The notes beneath the pieces are model-generated. The model saw only the letters and a program-made list of their open reading frames with translations, was not told where the DNA came from and searched no databases. The position numbers and the translations under genes are program-made. Positions 57,753 through 64,000 of a stretch of DNA of 64,000 bases are shown here, one piece after another. The DNA comes from Betaproteobacteria bacterium (GTDB taxonomy: Bacteria > Pseudomonadota > Gammaproteobacteria > Burkholderiales > Casimicrobiaceae), in NCBI GenBank assembly GCA_027492485.1, contig JAPUER010000060.1, positions 1 through 64,000 of the forward strand. The letters run 5' to 3'. Numbering within the stretch: position 1 is the stretch's first letter; each line of letters begins with the position of its first letter.

Positions 57753-59044
57753 CCCGGCGCGACGCATTGCGTTTGCTCGCGACCGCGCTCGCCGGGGGCC
57801 CGGCATCGCTCTTGTGGGCAGGACCGCGCGTACTCGCCGTGCGCGCCTGGCCGGGCAAGGAGAGCACCCGCGTCACCATCGAATCCGATGCCGAGTTGCG
57901 CTTTTTCGTCTCCTCGCTGGCCAACCCCGATCGCACCGTCGTCGACATCAACGACGTGCTGGCGGACGCGGCGTTTCAAAAAGCGCTGGAAACGTTGCGC
58001 AACGACACCGGGGTGTTGTCGCGGGCGCGCATCGGGCAATTTCGGCCCGATACCGCGCGTCTCGTGCTGGAACTGAAGGGCCGCGCCGAAGCAGCGGCGT
58101 TCGCGTTGCCGCCGGTGGGGCCGTACCGGCATCGGCTGGTGATCGATCTCACGCCGATCGACGGTGACGATCCGATTGCTACTTTTCTGACCAAAATTCT
58201 CGAACGGGAAGCCCAGCTCGAAAAGGCAGCCGCGCAAGCCGATGCTGCCGCAGCGAAAATCCCGCCCGTGTTGCCGCCGGTATTGCCCAGCAAGCCGGTG
58301 CCCGCGCCGCAGCCACCCGTCGCTGCACGCCCGGCGCCGCCGCGCCAGATCAAACCATATGTGGTGGTGCTGGACCCCGGCCACGGCGGCGAAGATCCGG
58401 GCGCCATCGGACCCGGCGGCACCTTCGAGAAGGACGTGGTGCTTGCCATTGCGCACACCACCCGGCAGTTGCTGGAGCAGGATCCGCGCGTCGTCGTGTT
58501 CATGACGCGCGAGGAGGATGTTTTCATTCCGCTCGCCGATCGCGTGCGCAAGGCGCGCAGCGTCAATGCCGACGTCTTCATTTCGATTCACGCCGACGCC
58601 TTTACCCGGCCCGACGTTCGCGGCAGCTCGGTCTTTACCCTGTCCGAACGCGGCGCCAGCAGCACCGCAGCGAAATGGATTGCCGACAAGGAGAACCAGT
58701 CCGACCTGATCGGCGGTGTCCGGCTGGTCGGTCGCGACCCGATGCTGGCAAAGATGTTGCTGGAAATGAGCCAGTCGATCACCAACGCCGATTCGCTGAA
58801 GCTCGGCCGCGGTTTGGTCAACGAGTTGAAGCCGGTCGGCAAGATGCACAAGGGCGCCGTGGAACACGCCGGTTTTGCGGTACTCAAAGCCCCGGACATA
58901 CCGTCGGCGCTGGTGGAAACAGCCTTCATTTCGAATCCCGAAGAGGAACTCAAGCTGCGCAGCCCGGCACATCAGATCAAACTGGCACGGGCCATCCGCG
59001 GTGGCGTGCGCCGCTTTCTGGCGACGCAGCCGATGCGGGCTTGA
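57749..59044 (+). CDS. amiC: N-acetylmuramoyl-L-alanine amidase, AmiC type
   Basis: A 431-aa periplasmic zinc amidase that splits septal peptidoglycan. A twin-arginine signal (TRRDALRLLATALAGG) begins at the N-terminus, then the AMIN targeting domain (about 30-140), a Pro/Ala linker (about 165-205), and the Amidase_3 domain with VVLDPGHGGEDPGAIG, ISIHADAF and VETAFISNPEEE. I use TTG at 57749, which overlaps the tsaE stop (TTGA) and directly precedes the Tat motif; no ATG fits. Confidence 0.9.
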   Translation: MTRRDALRLLATALAGGPASLLWAGPRVLAVRAWPGKESTRVTIESDAELRFFVSSLANPDRTVVDINDVLADAAFQKALETLRNDTGVLSRARIGQFRPDTARLVLELKGRAEAAAFALPPVGPYRHRLVIDLTPIDGDDPIATFLTKILEREAQLEKAAAQADAAAAKIPPVLPPVLPSKPVPAPQPPVAARPAPPRQIKPYVVVLDPGHGGEDPGAIGPGGTFEKDVVLAIAHTTRQLLEQDPRVVVFMTREEDVFIPLADRVRKARSVNADVFISIHADAFTRPDVRGSSVFTLSERGASSTAAKWIADKENQSDLIGGVRLVGRDPMLAKMLLEMSQSITNADSLKLGRGLVNELKPVGKMHKGAVEHAGFAVLKAPDIPSALVETAFISNPEEELKLRSPAHQIKLARAIRGGVRRFLATQPMRA

Positions 59045-59263
59045 ACTCGCCGTGGCCGCGACGCGACATGGCCCGCTGTAACCTGCCACGTGGCATCCAG
59101 ACGAGCATCCGGCGCTGCCGACAGGTCCGCGTCAGCGCAGTGCAGCATACTGGATACTATTGAGGTAACAAGGCGCCGTACCAACCGCAGGGGTTGGCTT
59201 GGCACTGCGTGTTGAATCGCCCGCTGCGCCAGGTGGCCGCGGGCTCTGTGGAGGAAGCAAGTC

Positions 59264-60448
59264 ATGTCCAAGCGTGAAGTCGTTGTGTTGAGTGCCGTTC
59301 GTTCCGCCGTCGGAACGTTTGGTGGAACCCTGGCCGATATCGAGCCCGCCGAACTGGCCGGTACCGTCATGAAAGCGGCGGTCGAGCGCTCGGGCGTCGA
59401 TCCAAAGCTGATCAACTACGTGACCGTCGGCAACACCATTCCGACCGAAAGCCGCTTCCCCTATGTGGCGCGCGTGGCATCCATCCAGGCCGGTCTGCCG
59501 ATGGACTCGGTGGCGATGGCGGTGAACCGGCTGTGCTCGTCCGGCCTGCAGGGCATCGTGACCACTGCGCAGAACATCCTGCTCGGCGATTGCGACTACG
59601 GCGTCGGCGGTGGCGTCGAGGTGATGTCGCGTGGCGGCTATCTCTCGCCGGCGATGCGTTCGGGCGCGCGCATGGGCGACAGCAAGATGATCGACATGAT
59701 GGTGGCGACGCTGACCGATCCGTTCGGCGTCGGCCACATGGGCATTACCGCAGAAAATCTCGCCACCAAGTGGAACATCACCCGCGAAGAGCAGGATGCC
59801 TTCGCGGCGGAATCGCATCGTCGCGCTGCGGCGGCGATTGCCGAGGGCCGCTTCAAGTCGCAGATCGTGCCGATCATCAAGCAGACCCGCAAGGGCGAAG
59901 TGGTGTTCGATACCGACGAACACGTCAAGGCTGGCACCACCGCCGAGTCGCTCGCGAAGATGAAGCCGGCGTTCAAGAAGGATGGCTCGGTCACCGCCGG
60001 CAATGCCTCGGGCATCAACGACGGCGCGTCGTTCTTCGTGCTCGGCGAGGCCGGCCTCGCCGCCGCTGCGGGCTACAAGCCCATCGCGCGCCTGGTGTCC
60101 TACGCCGTGGCCGGTGTGCCCAACGATGTGATGGGCGAAGGCCCGATCCCGGCGTCAAAGCTCGCGCTCAAGAAGGCCGGCCTGTCGGTGGATCAAATGG
60201 ACGTGGTGGAATCGAACGAAGCCTTCGCCTCGCAAGCGTTGACGGTCAGCAAAGGCCTCGGGCTCAATCCGGCCAAGACTAACCCGAACGGCGGTGCGAT
60301 CGCGTTGGGTCACCCGATCGGTGCGTCCGGCGCGGTCATCGCCACCAAGGCGCTCTACGAACTGCAACGCATCAACGGCAAGTACGCGCTGGTGACGATG
60401 TGTATTGGCGGCGGCCAGGGCATCGCAGCGGTGTTCGAACGGCTGTAG
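59264..60448 (+). CDS. Acetyl-CoA C-acyltransferase (thiolase)
   Basis: A 394-aa thiolase that condenses or cleaves acyl-CoA with CoA. Active-site Cys in VNRLCSSGLQG (about residue 89), His in GGAIALGHPIGASG (about 350) and second Cys in MCIGGGQG (about 380) are all present. It resembles biosynthetic PhaA/BktB thiolases, so acetoacetyl-CoA or polyhydroxyalkanoate precursor supply is plausible. GGAGGAAG sits upstream of the ATG. A perfect hairpin with T-run follows 58 bases after the stop. Confidence 0.93.
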   Translation: MSKREVVVLSAVRSAVGTFGGTLADIEPAELAGTVMKAAVERSGVDPKLINYVTVGNTIPTESRFPYVARVASIQAGLPMDSVAMAVNRLCSSGLQGIVTTAQNILLGDCDYGVGGGVEVMSRGGYLSPAMRSGARMGDSKMIDMMVATLTDPFGVGHMGITAENLATKWNITREEQDAFAAESHRRAAAAIAEGRFKSQIVPIIKQTRKGEVVFDTDEHVKAGTTAESLAKMKPAFKKDGSVTAGNASGINDGASFFVLGEAGLAAAAGYKPIARLVSYAVAGVPNDVMGEGPIPASKLALKKAGLSVDQMDVVESNEAFASQALTVSKGLGLNPAKTNPNGGAIALGHPIGASGAVIATKALYELQRINGKYALVTMCIGGGQGIAAVFERL

Positions 60449-60472
60449 GTCATTGATCGCGCCGATCGACCG

Positions 60473-61243
60473 ATGAACGAGTCGAATCGCAGGCGACAGA
60501 CAAACGACGGGCAGTATGTCACTGCCCGTTTTTGTAGGCGCAACCTGAAAGCGCCGCTGGCGGTGGCGGCGCTGCTGCTCGGCAGTGTCGGCGCACAGGC
60601 GGCGGACGATCCGTTCAAGCTCACGGCGGGCTACTACCGGATGAGCGAAAACGGCAACGGCTTCGATATCAATCTGCGCCATTCGTCGGACTATGGCAAC
60701 GCCTGGCTCGGCTTTTTTCGCGCACCAGCGCTTGATGCGCAGCAATGGCGCGGCGGCTGGGATCGCAGTTTTGGCGATGCGGTGCGCCTGCAGCCGTCGC
60801 TGCAGGCGGCCTCCGGCGGCTTTGTCGGCGGCAGTCTCAATGTTGAGGCGGGCAGCACCTGGGTCGCCGGAACCGGCTTCGGCCGCACCAATCTGCGGCC
60901 CTACTACAACCTGAATTTCGACCCCAACGATTCGTGGTCGCTACTGGCGGCGTATCGTGGCGAGGACGGCCTCAATGTCACCGCGTCCTATGTGCGCGAC
61001 AACCGGCAGAATCCAGACCAGCAGCACTTCCATCTGACCGTGCGCTCGCCTGTCTCCGGTGCCGACCGGCTGACCGCCGACGTCCTCTACAAGCGTGGCC
61101 TGGTCGAAGGCAAGCGCATCGCCCGCGCCGGCGCCACGCTGACCTACGACTGGCCGCGCTACTTCGTACGCCTGGCCTACGACCCGTACAGCAACTTCAG
61201 CGCCGACAACGTCTGGCGACTGAGCGTCGGGATGCGGTTCTAG
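60473..61243 (+). CDS. Probable outer-membrane beta-barrel protein, family not recognised
   Basis: Up to 256 aa. The hydrophobic stretch APLAVAALLLGSVGAQAADD is a signal peptide, and the rest alternates in the manner of beta strands, is rich in aromatic residues and ends in Phe (LSVGMRF), as outer-membrane proteins do. The start is uncertain: the ATG at 60473 lies upstream of a terminator hairpin that would then be inside the gene. A GTG at 60563 is in frame but shortens the signal. I do not recognise the family. Confidence 0.6.
   Translation: MNESNRRRQTNDGQYVTARFCRRNLKAPLAVAALLLGSVGAQAADDPFKLTAGYYRMSENGNGFDINLRHSSDYGNAWLGFFRAPALDAQQWRGGWDRSFGDAVRLQPSLQAASGGFVGGSLNVEAGSTWVAGTGFGRTNLRPYYNLNFDPNDSWSLLAAYRGEDGLNVTASYVRDNRQNPDQQHFHLTVRSPVSGADRLTADVLYKRGLVEGKRIARAGATLTYDWPRYFVRLAYDPYSNFSADNVWRLSVGMRF
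60507..60534 (+). terminator. Rho-independent terminator of the thiolase gene
   Basis: The perfect 9-bp stem ACGGGCAGT / ACTGCCCGT with an ATGTC loop is followed by TTTT (TTTTG). It is a textbook intrinsic terminator 58 bases past the thiolase stop, yet it overlaps the 5' end of the next reading frame. Confidence 0.8.
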
Positions 61244-61262
61244 GGAAGCGCTGAACAAGTCT

Positions 61263-61343
61263 CCGTTCACCCTGAACGAAGTGAAGGGTTTGACGATTGG
61301 ATTGGGGGTTTCAGACCCTTCACCGACGGTTCACGGCGAACGG
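61263..61343. repeat. Palindromic intergenic repeat between convergent genes
   Basis: The arms at 61263-61289 and 61315-61343 are inverted imperfect copies (CCGTTCACCCTGAACG ... GTGAAGGGT against ACCCTTCAC ... GGCGAACGG). Each arm also has its own small hairpin (CGTTCA-CCC-TGAACG). It lies between the barrel-protein gene and the glycosyltransferase gene, whose stops face each other, and could terminate both. Confidence 0.65.
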
Positions 61344-61370
61344 AATCTACTTAATCCGCGTTTCCCTCGG

Positions 61371-63116
61371 CTAGGGCAGGGGCGGTACCCCGATCTCCGC
61401 GTCACGCGGCACCATGAGACGATAGACCGAGGTGCCGGCGCGCCGCACGAGGAGCTTCGCATACGGCCCCAGCGGCGAGCCCAGGAAGCGTGCGCGGTCA
61501 CGCTTGCCGACCATCACCATGATGCGTTGCCCCTCGCGCGCTGCGTGCAAGACGCCAAGGCTGTCGATGAAAGTCTCGGCTGCCGGTTGCCATTGCCGCC
61601 CCCACCAGAGGTCCGCACTTTCGCTGTCGATGACTGGCAACACCGCTTGTTCGCTGTAGAACCCGGCGGCAGACATCGACTCGTAGTCGCGATAAAGCAT
61701 CAACTCGCAGGCGCTGCATTGCGCCCGCGCCGCATGCAACACTTGGCGGACGGACAGCTTGGCTTCCAGCGTCTGATTGACGGCCAGCGCCAGCGCCAGC
61801 AGCGTCACGGTTGCCAGCGCCGGTAACAGCCACAGGCTCAGGTAGCCACGCCAGATCAGAACGACCGACGCAACCGCGCCCGCGAGCAAGACGGCGCTCA
61901 GCGTCACCGTATGCCAATGGCCGCGTGCCACCACCGTGGCCCACTTGACCTCCTGCATTACGGCCCAGACACCGGCGGCGAGCATCAACGCCGCGAGGAC
62001 GGCCGTCACCATCAGTTCGTGCCGGCGCGGCACCGCCTGGTCGGCAAGCCGGATTGCCAGCCATGCCGCCGCAAACGGGAGCGCGAGCGCGACGTAATAG
62101 TTCGCCTTTGCCGCGGAGAGCGAAAAGAACGCCAGGATGGCGAGCACTGCGATGGCGCAAAAGACAATCGCGCCATCGCTATTGGCCAAGCGTGCGGAAG
62201 TTCGGCGCAGCGCTCCGGGAACAAATACGATCCACGGGAAGAACAGTAGCAGCACCCGCGGCAAATAGTAGAGCGGCGATCCGCTGTACGTATCCTGTGG
62301 AATTCGTTGCCCGAGGAAGCGCAGGACGTGTTCGTTCCAGAAGTAGGTCCACGCGAAGTCAGGGTACGCCGTGGCGGCCGCGACATGCCAGGGCACGGCG
62401 ATGGCCGCGAAGACGATCCACGGCAGCGGCCGCAGCAGAAATCGCACTGTCATGCGCCCGTCGGCCCGCCAGCGCAGGACAACAAAGGCGCTCCAGATGG
62501 CGACGAATAGCAGCGGCGCCAGCAAGCCTTTGGTCAATGCGGCGAACGCCAGCGCCGCCAGTGCCAGCATCATCCGGGCTTGGCTTTGCCGCCGCCAGGC
62601 GTCGAAACTGCCCAATAACGCGGCAGCAAACAACAGGTTCAGCAGGGCATCGGGCATCACCGAGCGGGCCAGCATCACGCTGCCCGCCGACGACGCAAGA
62701 ATCAACGCGCCCAGGCGCGCGGCCGTTTGGCCCGCGACACCCAGCAAGAAGCGATACACGAGCAGCAGGAGCGCACTGGTCGAGACCGCGCTGACCAGCC
62801 GCGCGCTCCACTCGTTGGCGCCGAACAACGAGAACGCGAGGGCGAGCACGTGATAGAAAAACGGCGGTTTTTCCGGATAGGGCACGCCATTGAGATGCGG
62901 CATCAGCCACTGGCCGTTCGCCAGCATGTCCTCCGCCACCGTCGCGTAGAGCCCTTCGTTATTGTTGCCGAGCCCATAGCTGCCGAGCCCGAGCCAGAGC
63001 AGGAAGAGGGCGACGACAGCAACGCTGCTGGTGCTCAGCGCGCGGCTGCGCCGCAGTTCGCCGCGCCGAGTGTCGGTGTTGCCAGCGGATGCCGGCGCCG
63101 GAAGTGCAATGCGCAT
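61371..63116 (-). CDS. ArnT/PMT-like glycosyltransferase family 39 protein
   Basis: A 581-aa integral membrane protein with about 12 helices. The first periplasmic loop carries the family-typical acidic context (GNNNEGLYATVAEDMLANGQW), then PYPEKPPFFYHVLALAFSLFG; ArnT enzymes have the same layout. They transfer sugars from polyprenyl phosphate to lipid A or proteins. The donor and acceptor here are unknown. The start overlaps the stop of the efflux-pump gene by one base (TGATG), so the two are co-transcribed. Confidence 0.87.
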   Translation of the reverse strand: MRIALPAPASAGNTDTRRGELRRSRALSTSSVAVVALFLLWLGLGSYGLGNNNEGLYATVAEDMLANGQWLMPHLNGVPYPEKPPFFYHVLALAFSLFGANEWSARLVSAVSTSALLLLVYRFLLGVAGQTAARLGALILASSAGSVMLARSVMPDALLNLLFAAALLGSFDAWRRQSQARMMLALAALAFAALTKGLLAPLLFVAIWSAFVVLRWRADGRMTVRFLLRPLPWIVFAAIAVPWHVAAATAYPDFAWTYFWNEHVLRFLGQRIPQDTYSGSPLYYLPRVLLLFFPWIVFVPGALRRTSARLANSDGAIVFCAIAVLAILAFFSLSAAKANYYVALALPFAAAWLAIRLADQAVPRRHELMVTAVLAALMLAAGVWAVMQEVKWATVVARGHWHTVTLSAVLLAGAVASVVLIWRGYLSLWLLPALATVTLLALALAVNQTLEAKLSVRQVLHAARAQCSACELMLYRDYESMSAAGFYSEQAVLPVIDSESADLWWGRQWQPAAETFIDSLGVLHAAREGQRIMVMVGKRDRARFLGSPLGPYAKLLVRRAGTSVYRLMVPRDAEIGVPPLP

Positions 63117-64000
63117 CAGTGCACGGCACCCGATGCGGTGACGGGGCGCGGCGCGCCGGCCGACTTGTTCGGCGTAAACCAGGCGACATAGAGCGCCGGC
63201 AGCACCACGAGCGTCAGCAGGGTCGCGGTAAACAGGCCGCCGATGACCACGATCGCCAGCGGACGCTGCGTTTCGGCGCCGATGTCATGTGAAAGTGCCA
63301 TCGGCAGCAAGCCCAGGGCCGCCAGCATGGCCGTCATCAGCACGGTACGCAAACGCGCCATCGAGCCGTTGCGAACGGCGTCGGCGACCGACATGCCGCT
63401 CGCTTCAAACTGCTGAAAGACGGACAGCATCACGACGCCGTTCAGCACTGCCTGACCTGATAACGCAATGAAGCCGATGGCAGCGGACACCGACAGCGGA
63501 ATCGAGAATATCCATAGCGCGACGAAACCACCGACCAGCGCCAGCGGCACATTGAGCAAAATCAGCGTGGCGCGCTTGAACGAGCCGAAGGCGTCGAACA
63601 GCAGCACGAAGATCAGCAGCAACGAGATCGGCACCACCACTGCCAGGCGTTTCATTGCACGTTCCTGGTTTTCGAATTCGCCCGACCAGCCGACGCTCTG
63701 ACCGGGCAGGAGCTTGACGTTTTTGTCGACGCGGGCCTGCATGTCGGCAACCACCGAGCCCATGTCGCGGCCTTTGATGAAGATGCCGATCGCCATGGTG
63801 CGCCTGCCGGCCTCGCGGGCAATGTCCATGGCGCCGGTCGATTCGCGGATGTTGGCCACCGCACCAAGCGCGACGTAACCGCCATCGGGCGTGGCGATCG
63901 GCACCGTCGCCAGATTGGACATGGCGCGTCGTTCTTCCGGCAGGCGGACGGCCACGGCGAACTTGCGCTCGCCCTCCCACAACTGGGTCGCCGCCTTGCC
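63116..64000 (-). CDS. CzcA/CusA-type RND efflux pump, C-terminal part (runs off the window)
   Basis: The last 294 residues of an RND inner-membrane pump; the 5' part lies beyond the right edge. Visible family features: TQLWEGERKFAVAVRLPE, the hydrophobic helices AVVVPISLLLIFVLLFDAFGS and IGFIALSGQAVLNGVVMLS, and RTVLMTAMLAALGLLPMAL with QRPLAIVVIGGL. These match the heavy-metal efflux (CzcA/CusA) group rather than AcrB. Such pumps export Co/Zn/Cd or Cu/Ag; the charged residues that decide this are mostly outside the window. Confidence 0.88.
   Translation of the reverse strand, partial: GKAATQLWEGERKFAVAVRLPEERRAMSNLATVPIATPDGGYVALGAVANIRESTGAMDIAREAGRRTMAIGIFIKGRDMGSVVADMQARVDKNVKLLPGQSVGWSGEFENQERAMKRLAVVVPISLLLIFVLLFDAFGSFKRATLILLNVPLALVGGFVALWIFSIPLSVSAAIGFIALSGQAVLNGVVMLSVFQQFEASGMSVADAVRNGSMARLRTVLMTAMLAALGLLPMALSHDIGAETQRPLAIVVIGGLFTATLLTLVVLPALYVAWFTPNKSAGAPRPVTASGAVH

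Noticed and set aside
59181..59197. Small hairpin CCAACC/GGTTGG upstream of the thiolase gene as a riboswitch or terminator
   Set aside because: The stem is only six base pairs with no T-run and no surrounding conserved structure that I could recognise.

Overview
This window looks like chromosomal DNA from a GC-rich betaproteobacterium. The evidence is the gene order tpiA-secG-tRNA-Leu(GAG)-nuoABCDEFGHIJKLMN, a DUF2863-type protein, glnE divergent from yhdP, and an overlapping queG/tsaE/amiC group. The family cannot be fixed from the sequence alone. Nearly all of the window is coding. There are no gene-free stretches longer than 300 bases, no CRISPR array, no prophage and no intact classical insertion sequence.

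Layout. 1-4.8 kb: a binding-protein ABC importer of the Fe3+/AfuA/PhnS type, split after its binding-protein gene by a small inverted-repeat element, with a small exported protein coupled to its end. 4.8-8.6 kb (minus strand): a run of a four-domain beta/gamma-crystallin protein, a CoA-binding protein, a secreted barnase-type RNase, its barstar inhibitor, NudB and Gph. 8.8-12.7 kb: a Dpp/Opp-type peptide importer (two permeases, two ATPases) without its own binding protein. 12.7-28.6 kb: tpiA, secG, tRNA-Leu and the complete 14-gene respiratory complex I operon. 28.9-32.6 kb: a LysR regulator, an FMN-dependent L-lactate dehydrogenase, a REP-associated tyrosine transposase between two REP hairpins, and an IclR regulator. 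32.8-38.9 kb: a TonB receptor, binding protein, permease, ATPase and NnrS apparently form one operon behind an FNR/DNR-type operator. 39-51.6 kb: glnE, yhdP, an M23 peptidase, an Smr protein, trxB and a FixJ-like two-component pair. 51.7-64 kb: a CBS protein, a DMT exporter, a DUF2863 protein, an S41 peptidase, queG, tsaE, amiC, a thiolase, an outer-membrane barrel candidate, an ArnT-like glycosyltransferase and the end of a CzcA/CusA-type efflux pump cut by the window edge.

Most notable. (1) The TonB-ABC-NnrS cluster looks like a nitrogen-oxide- or oxygen-responsive uptake system of unknown substrate. (2) The intergenic gaps carry several small palindromic repeat families. One has four copies in this window. 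One 165-bp MITE-like element supplies the stop codon of a response regulator. One is a REP/RAYT unit with the GTAG foot motif. (3) A catalytically complete secreted RNase sits next to its inhibitor. Start sites are uncertain where no clear ribosome binding site is visible; these cases are stated entry by entry.
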